From: Neoceratodus forsteri
Lineage: Eukaryota; Chordata; Ceratodontiformes; Ceratodontidae
Direction of reading: 5' to 3'
Assembly (NCBI GenBank): GCA_016271365.2
Contig: CM028136.1
Location: forward strand, 467,106,001 to 467,170,000
Length of the DNA stretch: 64,000 nucleotides
Shown here: positions 45,026 through 57,400 of the stretch, one piece after another
How the letters are laid out: every line of letters starts with the position of its first letter
How positions within the stretch are numbered: position 1 is the first letter of the stretch
Program-made: the position numbers and the translations under genes
Notes under the pieces: generated by a model
Database searches by the model: none
What the model was told of the DNA's origin: nothing
The model's input: the letters and a program-made list of their open reading frames with translations, nothing else

Positions 45026-45607
45026 AAGAAAAAATACTCATTGTAGCATGGATAACAAAATTTGTCAATTCCGAATGTTCACTGCTTGCATTGCTATTGT
45101 GTTGGGTCTTGCTTGTACACATTTTCACTATATATTTACTCAGGATGAGAGGCAATATCTCATTTTCAGTGGTGTCCTGCTTTTACACATTTTTAGATTG
45201 TATTTATCCAGGATAGGTCAGCTGAGAGGCACTATTTAATTTTCAGTGGAATCACACATTTTGCCTCCCGAATTTCCAAGTCTTTTATGACTGACGTTAC
45301 GACCAGTTCAGTTAAAAAGTTTATTTGTTCAGTAAAAAGACCAATGCAAACTAATACAATAAAATAACTTTGTTAAATACATTTATAAATATAATACAAT
45401 AAATATTCCAGAATGACAGATAAAAACACACAGCTTTATACATTTATACAAGAGAATGTGTCATATCTCATCTATTGCAAATTCAGTCTATTTCAATGCA
45501 AAGTAAAATCCAAGGCTTTTAATCATATTTTAACCATATTTTTGATATGGCTTTTAAGTAGCCAGCTACCTTTTTTTATAATAAGCTCATCTTCAGTTGT
45601 AAACAGA
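45026..45607. other. spacer with a ~77-bp tandem duplication
   Basis: GCTTGTACACATTTTCA...ATTTTCAGTGG (45112-45172) and GCTTTTACACATTTTTAG...ATTTTCAGTGG (45179-45250) are imperfect copies. No gene is seen. Confidence 0.5.
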
Positions 45608-47449
45608 GGACCAGATATTCAAAGGAGATGTGCCTGGCACAACTGAGTAACGCTGGCGTATCCCCAAAATGCACCCCTGGACCGTATTCAAAAGGGGGTG
45701 ATGCGCCGCACAATTCCAAATGTGCCGCAGTGCAAAGATAATGTATGTAGTGCATCCGAGGGGGGTGTTCCCATGCATATGTGGCACATCTCAATATTCA
45801 GCCAAGATGTGCGGTGCTGCTGCCCGCACATCTCGGAGATGTGCCGCACAAAGTTAGGTATGGAAGAAACATGCCTAAGTCATAGCCACCCACAGGTGGG
45901 CTGCTGTACTGCATAGCACAACACAGCAGCCACCAGCCCCTGGGTGGCTAGCCCCCCAATTGCCGAGCGTGACATAAAATATCCCACTCCCTATATCCCT
46001 GGATGTCTAGTGGTACCCCCATCTCTGAACCCTGATCATCCCCAAAGTATTCATACCCTGGTAGTCTAGTGGTACCCTCCTCCTCCCTTCCCCAATACCC
46101 GCATGTGCCAAAATATTCCTTGTTAAATTCCGGGTAGTCTAATTATTTGCCCCTACCCAACCCAACGAGTAATAACAAAAACATTCCGGCATTCCCTGGT
46201 AGTCAAGTGGCCCCCCCATCCCATATCATGTAATAAAAAATGTCGATCCTTTTTTATCACTGGTAGTCCAGTGGTACCCCTTCCAGCCCTGTACAATGAA
46301 CGTGGTTAAAAAATAACCCCCAAACCTTCCCTGGTAGTCTAGTGGACCACCCACCTGCTTGCTTCCCCATCCCAGCATGGCCATCACACCGGCAGGCAGC
46401 ACAGCCCACCTGCACACTGCCATGGCTGCCCACCAACTGAGCTGTCACAGAATGACAGCTTACAATAAGCACTACAATACCATTGGTCAACACTGTCAAC
46501 CAATGGGCTTGCAGTGTGTACTATAAGCTTTCATTCACAAAAGACAACTTTGGCAGATAAGCTTATTACCTACCAAGCCATTAGTTGACAGTATCAACAG
46601 TATTGTAAATGCTACTATATCATTCTATGTTTCTTCAATAAATGACAGCCATGGCTTAGTATCTTGAAATGGTAATGCTACATACTGTCATGATGGCTAT
46701 ACTGAGATAGAGTAACAGAAAGTAAGTGGGGATCCCAAGAGAGTGGGGGGTCCACTAGACTACCAGGGAAGGTTTGGGGTTTATTTTTTAACCACGGTCA
46801 GGGTTCAGGGCTGGGAGGGAACTTCCAGGGATGAAAAGGGATTTTCTTTTTGTATGTCATGATTGGGTCTGGGAGGGGTGTACCACTGGACTTCCAGGGA
46901 CAAAGAGGGATCGACATTGTTTATTACATGATCAGGGATGGGAGGGGGCCACTTGACAACCAGGGAATATCTTGGATGTTTTTTGTTATTACTTCAGGGT
47001 CGGGTATTTGAGGGGAGGCCACTGGACTACCAGGGAGATGTGGAGTGTTTTTGTTTTACACAGCATTTTCAGGGTGCCTGGCACATTCTGCGGGGTACAT
47101 CCCTACCCCAGGCATGCAAATGAGGCATAATGACATGCAAATGGCCCAGTGTTTCCCTTGCATGCATAATTGTGCCATTTGCATATGTCAGTCTGAATAT
47201 CTGGAATTTGCATCTGGTGCATCCCACAGATGCACCATGCATCCCCATCCAGATATTTAGACTGACAAGGGGGATGTGCCGGCGCATCGTCAGCAGCTCC
47301 CATTTGGGCTGCACATGTTTTTGATATTTTCAGACAGGATGCGCCATTGTGCATCTTGTTTGAATATATCAATTTTGTACTCCAGCACATCTCAGTTGTG
47401 CAGAGCAACCACTTGCACCTTTTCTGGTCACAGTTTGAATATTGGGGCC
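45608..47449. mobile_element. 1.84-kb palindromic element with GGACCAGATATTCAAA ends
   Basis: The left end reads GGACCAGATATTCAAA. The reverse complement of the right end reads GGCCCCAATATTCAAA, with ACTGAG and CAC words further in. The arms mirror each other around ~46510. The left arm carries tRNA-Glu-like units on the plus strand (45998-46350) and the right arm carries them on the minus strand (46740-47030). Flanking bases (AGA and ATA) are only weakly like a TTA/TAA duplication. No transposase is present. The related left half at 23082-24330 shows this is a family. Confidence 0.75.
45998..47040. repeat. tRNA-Glu-like unit arrays A2, inverted on two arms
   Basis: Plus-strand units lie near 45998, 46047, 46130, 46195, 46258 and 46329 (for example CCCTGGTAGTCTAGTGGTAC). 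Minus-strand units lie near 46748, 46878, 46945 and 47018 (for example GTCCACTAGACTACCAGGGA). The spacing is ~50-80 bp. Confidence 0.75.
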
Positions 47450-47459
47450 ATAGTATTTA

Positions 47460-50400
47460 GTATCATGTCTTTATCACTAGTTCCAGTTTCTGACCAAATA
47501 GGATATAGCCAAAAGACCCTTTCATTATTGTACCTATTACATGTGAAAGATTTTCCATTTCCAAGTTATTACAGTCACAGAATTTTACCTCTGTGTTTAA
47601 AAGTTTATATCTTGTTTTAAGAACATTGCTTGTAAACTCTTCCATTCTATACCTTGTGCAGAATTTCCTTAGGCAATCATCTGTGAGTACATCAAGGTAA
47701 TACCTGTACATGTGAATGTTGTCATTTTCAGTTAGCCATGGGGATATCTTTAAATTGGCTTTGACTTCCAGGTCTCAGCTTATTTTGATTAATTATTTTT
47801 TTTAGTACATTAAGCTTTATATTTTAGACAAAAATATTTTTAACAGTATAACCTTTCAAATATTTTAGATCATAATCCTCTAGTATCTTATTTACATTAT
47901 TATACTAACTTGACATTTCACATTTAAGGTTGTACCACTTAATCTTTTCCAATATACATTCATGTGGCAAATGCTGTGAACCCATTCTGGAAATTTTTAT
48001 CCAGTAATTTAACATCCTGGCTTCACTTAAGGCTTCCAGATTGACTAGCCCTAATTTAGCCCATATTAATGCTGCTGGGGTTGACCTGCCAACACCTAAA
48101 GCAGAACGATACAGCATATTCAGAGGTACTTCTAAAGTTTTCATTTTTGCATACCCCCAAACTTCACATTGAAATAAAACCTGTGAACAATACTTTGCTT
48201 TAGCTTATTTTAATAATGGTGCTATTGCATTTCCCTCATACCGATTATTGAATCCATTTAAAGCCAAATGTATGTTTTAATTTTATTAATTGGGATCTAA
48301 TGTTTTTATTCCAAAGGCCATCATTGGATAAAGTCAGCCCCAAATAGACATATGACTTCACAGTTTTTAACTTTTTATCCCCCACTGTCCAAATTTTCCC
48401 TGTATTTTTTGATCCTCATATTGAGACTTGACTTTTCTTTTCAGTGATTTCCAGTTTATATGCTTTTGTATATTTATCCAAGATATTTAATTTCATCTGT
48501 AAACCAGACTGTGACAAAGGGATAAGTGCCAAATTATCATCATATGCCAATGCTGGGCAGATCCGATTTCCTGTCTTAGGGGAGTCAGACTTTGAATTTA
48601 GAAGCTGTATTAAGAGATGATCAATATATATGCAGAATAGTATAGGTGCAATAACGCAGCTTTGTCTTACTCCATTGTTCGTTGATATTCTATTGGATAA
48701 TTGACCTGTTTTTCCCATTCTGATTTGGGCCAACATTTTGCAACACAATTCTTTTATAACACTTACAAGCTCTGGCTTAATACCCTTCTGTAACATGAGC
48801 AACAATAATTTAGTGCAAGATATGTTATCAAATGCTGTACTAAAATCTATAAAAGCAACATTAAGTTTTTACTTTCTTAGGCTAATATATTTTTCATATA
48901 AATGTATTAAAATAAATAAATTATCCATGGTACGGTAGCCAGGGCAGAAGCCCACTTGGAGTTCAGAGAGATTACTGCATTTCTTAAGCTGCTTAATAAG
49001 TCTTTCCAACAGAGCTGTTGAAATGATTTTCCCACTCACATCCATTAATGCCTGTACATGGCTATATCATTTTTATCTCCTTTCTTAAACATTGAAACTA
49101 TAGTAGCTTCTTTCCAAGCTTCAGGAATTTCTTTCTTTTGTATGCACATATTAAAGTATGGAACAAAAAGTTTTGTCCATGAAGATGGAGAAGATAAACA
49201 TCTAATGGAATGAGATCTGGTTTGGGAACTTTTTTCCTTTTTAAAGTAGCTATTGCAGATTATATCTCAGCATATGTAAAGGATTCAAAGATATCCCTAT
49301 TTATTTCAATATCCCATTCTAATTCATCTTCAGATTCACTGGGGTCATAAAATAACCTGGTATAGTGAGCAATCCAATGATCTATTGGAATATACGTGTC
49401 TAGCTGGTGTTTACTGTTGTTGATACCTCTAACTATGAGGAGCCAAAGCTTGTGTTGATCATACTTGTAAATAACCTTCAACATGCATTCTCATAGATTC
49501 TCTTGAAATTTATTCTGGTTATTTTTCAGGAAGATTCTGTAGTTTTCTCTTGCCTTGTTTAACATTTTAAGCATATCTTTGGTTCTATTTTGATTCATAG
49601 TTCTAACCATATGTGTAAGGAGTCACTTTTGTCTACAGCATTCTTTATCAAACTATGAGTTGTGTGCATCTACTCTACTACTTATAGTTACTGTCTGACA
49701 AATTAGTTCTTTAATATCCCTTAGACAATCTGTTACCACCCTATGTGTTAACTGGCTTGATGATTCCCCTACAGGGATGGAAACCAGTTCACCGTGGACT
49801 CCACATGTTAAGGGAAGAATTTTGTTATTATTGCTCATGTCCCACTTAATTCTTGTACTGTTTCTGATCTGGAATCCCAATTAATTCTTTGGCTGTAACT
49901 TTAGGCATATAGCCCCATTTTAAATTAAGGGGGAAAATGATCACTTTTGCTTTTTACTATAGTTTCCAAGGCTGTGCATACCTGCATAGGACTACTCCAA
50001 TAATAAAAGTCCAAGACTGAGGCACCCACTGCATTTAAGTGAGTGCAATTACCCTGCTTGTCCCTATTTACTTTTCCATTTAAAGGAACCATATTAAAAA
50101 CAGTTAATAGCTCAATGAGTTTTCCACCAATGGTATGAATCTCTGGGTCTAAGGTGGACCTTAGACTTTTATCAGATTCCCTGTACAGCCAGTTATGTAT
50201 ATTGTTGTCAGCATATCCACTGACATTGCCTATTGTTGCATTGAGATTGCCACATAATAGGACATCTTTACATTTGGAAGAAACCCAGTGATCTTGGATA
50301 AAAGTTTCCAGCTCCTCCCATATGGCTAATTTGTAATATTTAGAATTTTGGTGTGGTGGGGGGTGGGGATATAAGCATTTATTAAGCAGAATGATAAATA

Positions 50401-52430
50401 GGATGATTTTATCAAAAAGGCTTGTGCGAATAAAGTATTTGAAATATAGTGAACAGTCAATCCCTCCTCTGTTTTTACCCAAGTTAGCAAACAATCAGAT
50501 AGTCTACTCAACTTTGTCATTTTGTTCCCCAGAACATGATAACAGGTATAATCGTTCAGTGAGAAATTCGTCTCTGCTGAATGCCATGATTTCTGGAGAC
50601 AGATAATATGCTGTTTTTGCAAAATATCTTTCCATTCAGTATCAGCAAATTTTATACCCACTTCTGCTATATACCAAGAAAGCAGTGACCATGCAAAATC
50701 ATCTCCCAATCTCACCCTATTAGTATGATTTGAATTTTCAAGTCAGACTGTCTGCTCTGATAGAGCTGAAAATCTGTTTTCAACAGCTATATTATATGAT
50801 ATATGTTCAATCTGTCTAGCTGGAGAGTTAGACAAATATCCTTTTCCTGTAGAGGTTTCCTCAAAAAGGGGATCAATACCTTCTTTTCTAGATTTTTCCT
50901 CTGAATGTGTATTTTCAACTACATATAAACCCATCTTATCAAGTAAGCTTGTACTAGCCATTATTTTATCATACATATCTAAGGAAATTGAGCTTAACAT
51001 TACTTGGTCACTTTCAATGTCTTGGTTAGGTCAAACTGCCAGGAAAGATTCTTTGGTTATTTTAGGAATATGCAATACATGGTCAAATAGATCTTTTAAA
51101 ATATAATATAGATTTATATATGAACATACAAACATACGAATGTGCCAGCAGAAACAGACCACCCAGTCTAAGTCTGCTCAAGTGTGCAGCTAGCACCCCT
51201 AGTTTGCAGCTGCCCCATCCCCTCCCCTTTGTCATCCCAATGCCACCCCCCACTTCCCCCACCCTCACTCTCCCCTGTTCCCTGTCCCATGCCCTTTTAA
51301 AGCTGTTCACGGATTTACATGATACCACCCATTCTGGTAGTGCATTCCATTTTGCTACCACCCTCTCCATGAAATAGTGTCTCCTCATTTCCCTCCTAAA
51401 TCTTCCCCCCTCTATTCTTAGCTTGTGCCCCCTGGTGTCTATCCCCCTTCTTAGCTTAAAGACCCCATCTGCCCCATCCTTATTGATTCCTCTCAGATAC
51501 TTGAATGTCTCTATTATGTCCCCTCTGTCCTCCAAGGTGTACATATTCAGGTCTCCCAGCCTGCTCTCATAGTCTCTCCCCCCTCCATTCCACATATCAT
51601 CTTCATTGCCCTCCTCTGCACCTCCTCCAGTAGCCTGATATCACGCTTCAGGTATGGTCTCCAAAACTGTACATAATACTCCAAATGCGGCCTTACTAGC
51701 GACCTGTAGAGGGGCAAGATCACCTCTCTTCACCTGGACAGAAACCACCAGCTGATCTCCCAAGACCATATAAGTTTATTGTCTTATCTAAAATACTTTA
51801 TTTATCTGAGATACCTTTGTTACTTTTTTCAATACCAATGTGGCTAAGTAAAGTACTATCTATCACATAAATCCCTGCTTCATCTAATATTTCAACCTTC
51901 TACATGATCAGTTCCACCATTTCTGAACCTTGCAACAGTACGTCTACTTGACCTGCCTTACTGTCATGTGTCCAGTGATATACATTACAAATCTTCACAT
52001 TTTCAGTAGGTATTAGCAGAAAATGCATAAATAGATTCATTAAGACATTTTTTTAGTTTTCCTTTGTTTTCATTGGGATGGCTTTTAGGCCAAAAATAGT
52101 AATCTGTGCAAATTTGAGCTCATCTGAAATATGTCTCTTGTTTAACTTATCAATGTTAAAATATTCCAGTGCACATCCAAAATCCCCTAGTGCATTACCA
52201 TTTAGCCAGATATGGTTAGCTGTAAGGATGAGCTACAAAATATAAAAATACAGTCAATGACGTCTTTGTCACGCCACATCTGAATTATGTCTTCATCTGG
52301 AATATAAACCCTGGAAGCTGCCCTTGGTAGGTTCACAATCTTTTCTTTATTACTAACATATGATTTGGTCTGATCCCACTTCTGACCATATATCTGTCCA
52401 TGTCTTTAGCTGGACAATGATTTTCCTGAG
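47460..52430 (-). pseudogene. ~5-kb APE-type non-LTR retrotransposon, clade unresolved
   Basis: Read on the minus strand. ORF1-like coding lies at 52430-51780 (IVNLPRAASRVYIPDEDIIQ; GDFGCALEYFNIDKLNKRHI). An N-terminal stretch follows at 51000-50743. The endonuclease at 50715-49925 reads SWYIAEVGIKFADTEWKDIL, IICLQKSWHS and CLINAYIPTP, then LLCGNLNATIG (GDFNA-like) and a final K-S-D-H. The linker at 49484-49260 has HWIAHYTRLFYDP. RT at 48805-48416 reads GVRQSCVIAPILFCIYIDHL and LAYDDNLALIPLSQSGLQMK; the catalytic box reads Y-D-D-N. A Cys/His tail lies at 47711-47463. Multiple stops are present. CR1 is inserted at 51110-51775. It does not look like CR1, L2 or L1. Confidence 0.75.
51110..51775 (-). 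mobile_element. CR1 3' end inserted in the unresolved LINE
   Basis: The minus strand (51595-51083) reads [60 protein letters not shown] and LPEWVVSCKSVNSFKRAWDR, the C-terminus of CR1. The FWR/EYYVQFW-like part lies at 51600-51720. The 3' tail reads ACATACAAACATACGAATGT with CCACCCAGTCTAAG. It is 5'-truncated near 51750. Confidence 0.85.
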
Positions 52431-52439
52431 TCCCCATAA

Positions 52440-53160
52440 TAAACAAGACCAATATGAAAAAAATTGGCATCCCTGGCAGTCTAGTGTCCCTCCCTCCTCC
52501 CTGGTCTCTGATCGCTGTCTCGTATGAATAAATACATTTTATCCTAGTAGTCTAGTGTCCGTTCCCCCTCCCTGGTCTCCAATTGCCATCCCTGTGTGAA
52601 TAAATAAGTGTTATCCCTAGTAGTCTAGTTCCCTCCCCCTACCCAGTCTCTGATCACCATCCCTGTGTGAATAAATAAGTGTTATCCCTGGTAGCCTAGC
52701 TTCTCTCCCCTTCCTGGTCTCCAATCACTGCCCCATTTGAATAATTAATGTCATCCCTGGTAGTCTAGAGGGCCCACCCCCAATTTCCGATGACCATCCA
52801 TGACAGAGTACATATCCCTGATAGTCTAGTGGACCCCCCCACCCAGTCAGACATAGACCCCCACTCCACTCCACCTCAACCTGACCCCCAGCTGGTGATC
52901 AACACAGCCCTCCTCTCACCTCCATGGCTAGCCACCGACTGACCTCATAAAGAGTGCGTACTGTATACAGTGTGGCTCAGTGCACTGGCACTTTTCATCA
53001 TTTCTTCAGGGATGGGAATTGGAGACCTGGGGGGAGACACTAGACTACCAGGGAATTTCAACATTTATTTTGGGGATGGGGATTGGAGAATGGAGAGGGG
53101 GTGGGGGCCACAGTACCCCCACATACCACTAGGGTTTAGTGGAATATCACCAGATCACAG
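52440..53160. repeat. partial palindromic element with tRNA-Glu-like units, array A3
   Basis: Plus-strand units at ~52469, 52541, 52612, 52684, 52753 and 52814 (period 61-72 bp) carry ATCCCTGGTAGTCTAG variants followed by CCCTCCCC and ATCCCTGTGTGAATAAATAA. A centre near 52960 and a minus unit near 53030 (ACTAGACTACCAGGGAAT) show the same inverted plan as 45608-47449, with a shortened right arm. Confidence 0.65.
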
Positions 53161-53500
53161 CTGGCAGTATTTTGCCCATGTAAGAGCATTTGCAGGTGAC
53201 CCTTGAGTGGGTAAAATTCTTTGTGAATGGGATTGTGGGGAAATGCAGGTCTGCTCCCACTCATTTGTATTGTGGCACCCATCATTTATTTATTTATTTA
53301 GTTTTTGTTGACTGGGTAAGTGCACTAGACAAATTCTTGCCTATTTTCAGGCACGACCCGGGGGAGGGGATACAGATAAATGTACTTTGCCCCAGTGCAG
53401 TCCCAGTTTGTGGGTGGAAACTGGGCTTTGGGAATGTTACTGTGGGGTAAAGCCCAGCTTGCATGGTGCAAATTGCGTTTGCACCGGGGTAATGTTTTAT
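53161..53500. other. unannotated spacer with (ATTT)n
   Basis: A short ATTT repeat lies at 53283-53300. No gene or known element is recognised. Confidence 0.4.
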
Positions 53501-54500
53501 GAACCCTGACCCTAGTTTTTTTATGACCAAACCTTCTCAACATGACAGGTGTCATTCATAAAATAGTTGCCAAAATGTTTAATTTCATGCCACATGTCTG
53601 AAAAAACATTTTAGACAGGATTTGAAAAATGACAGCTGTCACATTCTTGAAGTGGTGTAAAGAAATGGCTGTACTGAAAATTAGGGGTCAAAATATTGAA
53701 AAATACCAAATTTGTGAGTGTGCATTGAAAAATATAAATGTATTCTCATAACTTTGTTGTTTTTTAAATATTTTTACCCCAACGTTTCAGCATAGCCTTC
53801 TTATAGCCCCAGTTCATGAACAAGGGTGGCTAAGTGGCTCGAATCCTGATGAAAGATGATTTCGTGCCACAAGTGCAAAAACACAATTTGGCCAGGATTT
53901 GAAAAAATAACAGCTGTCACATTCATGAGGTGGTGTGAGAAAATGGCAATGTTGAATATTTGGGATCAAAATAGCGAAAATTCCCAAAGTTATGAGCGTG
54001 TATTGAAAAATTCCAATGTATGCTCATAACTTTGTTGTTTTTAAATATTTTTACTGCAAATTTTGAACACAGCCTACTTATGACCCCACCTCATGAACAA
54101 GGGTGGAGAAAATTTTCAAATCCTACTCAAAAGGTGATTTTGCACAGTGACCACAAAATCACCTTTTAGGATGGATTTGCATAATTTCACCATCCTTGCT
54201 CATGAGGTGGGGTTCCAAAAAGACCATGTTGAAAATCTGAGGAAAATATATTTTAAAATGACCAAGTTATTTGACAAGTTCAAAACTCATTGAAATACAT
54301 TGAACCACATACCTGATTTCCTCAGCTTCCAGTCCAGTGTTGAAGAGTGAAGATTTGTCTTTGGTCCAGAGAGGATTACAACGTTGGACCCTCTTAGATA
54401 AGTAAGGAGTGGGGGGTTATAGGGTGGTGGGTACTGAGTGGAAGGGTCAGGTGGGGGAGGGAAATGGTGGTGGTGAAGAGGTGGCAGCAACAGATACAGA
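53501..54500. repeat. third copy of the giant palindrome's outer-arm repeat, partly duplicated
   Basis: ATTTGAAAAATGACAGCTGT (53620) recurs as ATTTGAAAAAATAACAGCTG (53897), a ~275-bp tandem duplication. The rest follows 37500-38110: GCATAGCCTTCTTATAGCCC, TCATGAACAAGGGTGG, TTTCACCATCCTTGCTCATG (54186), CATTGAAATACATTGAACCA and an AGCTTCCAGTCCAG block. A G-rich GGTGGGTACTGAGTGG block then leads into pyrimidine-CAG tracts. Confidence 0.65.
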
Positions 54501-55313
54501 TAGATGGTTTTCTTTTTTTGCAGGTTTATAAAAATAAAAAAAAACTATAAGAGATGGTTTTCTTTATTTCAGGTACTGACACTGGGGATTGGGCACCCCA
54601 GTATCAGTATTATGTTGGGTGTGCACTGGTTCTTTTGGATTATTTGTTGTATGCCACAACCCAGCAGCACCCTTAGAAGGAATGTAAATTCTAGTGTGTG
54701 AAGCAACATAAAAGGTCTGAGCATGCTAATTTTGGATTTGTTTGAGTTTTAGGAGTCTGTGGTGCTCCTTCTTAGCATGCTCCCTTTGAACACCTATATA
54801 AAATCCTTGATGGAAGCACAGTGTATAACAGAAAACAATTAGACACATTAGCCATTGAGGCATTAGAAAGTTAGGGACTAAATCAAGGGTCCCACCTTGA
54901 CATTGGTGATTTAGCTTGATCACATTGGAATTCCAGTCTGAAATTAAGAGGATCCACCCCTCACATGGAGCTTAAAGTAAATATAGCCAGTTTTGGCAAT
55001 GGAAAGTTTAAATTTGCTATGTTGTGTGTGGGGGGTGGGGGGTGCACTGATTATTTTGGATTGTTTATGTTTGGCAGCACTAGGGGTGGGCTCCCCAGTG
55101 TTGCACAGTAAAAATTAATGGGATAGGGGGTACTAGCTGAAATGGGGATTGGGCACGCCAGTGTCAGAAAATAAGAAGTAAGGGGTGGGAGTGATTAAGG
55201 GACTGTTTTCTTTTTTCAGCTACTGACACTGGAGATTGGGCACCCCAGTGTTGGTATTATGTTTGGCGGCACTGAAGTGGGCCCCCCAGTGTTGAAAAAT
55301 TAAGAAGGAAGGG
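54501..55313. repeat. tandem block around GACACTGGRGATTGGGCACC
   Basis: TACTGACACTGG.GATTGGGC is seen at 54574 and 55222, with a shorter form at ~55142. GTTTGGCAGCACTA/GTTTGGCGGCACTG lies at 55070 and 55262, and ATTATTTTGGATTGTTTATG near 55045 resembles 54635. Pyrimidine tracts ending in CAG precede the GACACTGG word (54557-54572, 55205-55219). No gene is recognised. Confidence 0.5.
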
Positions 55314-56060
55314 GTGGGAGGCATTGTTTTTACATTGGGGGAGGATCTCAGAAGGCTGATGGTTGACATTATGCAGAGCAAAGGAAAGATCTGCTCTATG
55401 ATTCAGGCAGCTCTTTTCTTTGAACTACACAAAATTTCTGCCCAGCAAGACCAGAAGAGCGTCATGATCAATCTGGCTGATGATTGCTCTAACACTGTCG
55501 AGCTCCTTACAGATTGCACTGCATGGGATGGACAGTGACACAGCTCTAAAAATCCATCATCATATCAATATGTTCTCTTTGAGCAAACACAAGGAAGACC
55601 ATAAAAAGGACTCTAATGTGGGGCCAAACTCACCTCTACTTGGACAATGACTATGCACCTCTGATGCAACAAAAGAGACAGCCTTACTCACCATACCTTT
55701 AGACACTCAAGCAGGCAGGGCTGAAATTTCAACCACCACTCTTGGCCAAGCTTCATATCCACTACCAAGATGGGACAGTATTATATCATACAGCCAAGGA
55801 AGCCAAACAAGTTATGGAGAGAAGGGAAATTGCAGTACTCCTTCCTCCAAGAAACAGGGAAGACCAGTCCAACAGATCACAAACTCAATGGCAGGACCCT
55901 GCTCTGCTCCTGGAAACATCCTCCATGACAACAGCATTATAAAAAGCAGTTGAAGCAGTTAAAACGTTTCAGTCTTAGGACCTCCAGGCCATCTGAGATC
56001 TCCTCCAGCAATTCTCAAGACCAACTAGATGAACAATCAAACTGACTTCAGACAGGCTAC
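55314..56060 (+). pseudogene. Tx1/L1-type ORF1 C-terminal remnant
   Basis: In shifting plus frames, DLRRLMVDIMQSKGKI appears at 55340. APLMQQKRQPYSPYL then L-K-Q-A-G-L-K-F appears at 55655-55720. 55742-55942 reads KLHIHYQDGTVLYHTAKEAK then QVMERREIAVLLPPRN. This is the order of the L1-type ORF1 C-terminal domain (Q-K-R-R ... L...G-I/L-x-F/Y ... P-A-K-L ... A..F). It is broken by frameshifts. Confidence 0.6.
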
Positions 56061-57400
56061 AAGAGAATGTAGTAGGTGTGTGTGTGTGTGTGTGTGTGTG
56101 GGGGGGTGCCATCTTGGAGAGCCAAATTTTAACTGAGCTGCTGTACCAGAGTTTTACATGAATGCATGGCACTTCTTGGCTGTCGCTTGGGTCACATTTC
56201 CCCTTTTTGGGTCCATTTGGGTATTATAAATTGTGGCATAGCCCACCCAGTACATCTTCTACATCAAAGGCCACTGAAAAATGGAGCCACATTGCTGTGT
56301 ACATCCCAAAACACAACCAAGGGAGGTCACATGAATGCCATTCAGTATCCTGAAATTTGGGTGTTGGGGGGCCTCTTGGGAGATGCTGTGGTTCACTAGG
56401 GCAGCTCCCTGCCCTGCTGCCTTGTCTCCTGATTCTCCTTACTAAGCAAATGCTGTGGGGGAGACTCCCTTGGGGAGGGTCACTTGATGGCTAGCACTGG
56501 GGGGGTGCCTTCCCACTTCTAACTTTTCATGAGACCTTCAGTAGATAGCTCTAATGGCTAGTCCACCATGCTTTCCATACTCTTGCCCACACCGGTACTG
56601 GCTCCACCTGGCACTACCAGGGTGGCTAACAGGAAGCAGAGCAAACAAAGAAATGAGGCTGGCCTGTTGACTGGGGGGCCTACGTGACACCTGGACAATT
56701 AGGACCATGGGGTGGGATGGTCCCTACCACTTCACCTATTGTCCTATATAACAAACAAACTGGAATGACTTGAGGACTACCTTTTATACCTCATCCAGGG
56801 CAATGTTATCCTCTGCTCATCCCTGCCTTAGAGATTCTGCAGAGAACAAGGCAGACTGTAATCATTTGGGCAACTACTTCCTCTTACTGTGGCAGGATAA
56901 TAGCGTACTGTACTTATACTATCCCCTATTGAGATCTTTATTTAAATGGTATGGGATTCGTCTATAAACACCAGGTGACTGGACAATCATGTGATGGTAT
57001 TCTACTTCATCCTAGGGGCTCAGGCCTGGCCTGATTTTTTCTCCAAGTGATGCCTCCTATACATCAGGTGTCACACAGTAGGGAGCTTTGTAGCTTACCT
57101 CCCCACCCTGGTAGGTTGATGTGGACTTTGATTACTATGCTATGTTGTTCAACTATTGTCTGCCCTGTTGGTAGACCCTATTCTATATGTTTTTACAGTT
57201 CTGTATTCATGTTTTGTGTTGAGAGGCATAATTTTCAGAAAATGATGGCTTACTATAACTTTTCTGAGATTAGATTGCAGGTCCCAGGTGCAGGTTACAC
57301 TGGGAAAATTGAGAATGGGGGGCATAATTTTGAAATAATTTCAAAAGTCATTTTGGGTCAGAATAGTGTGGGTATTTCTAAACAGTATTAATGGCACAAT
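56061..57400. other. unannotated inter-ORF-like stretch with (GT)n
   Basis: A (GT)n microsatellite lies at 56073-56100. The remainder may be the spacer between LINE ORF1 and ORF2 of the same Tx1/L1 copy, because ORF2-like coding starts just after it. No independent gene is seen. Confidence 0.4.

Noticed and set aside
45998..46350. Possible tRNA-Glu gene(s)
   Set aside because: Only the first ~18 nt resemble tRNA-Glu. No anticodon arm, T-arm, B box or acceptor 3' half follows in any unit.
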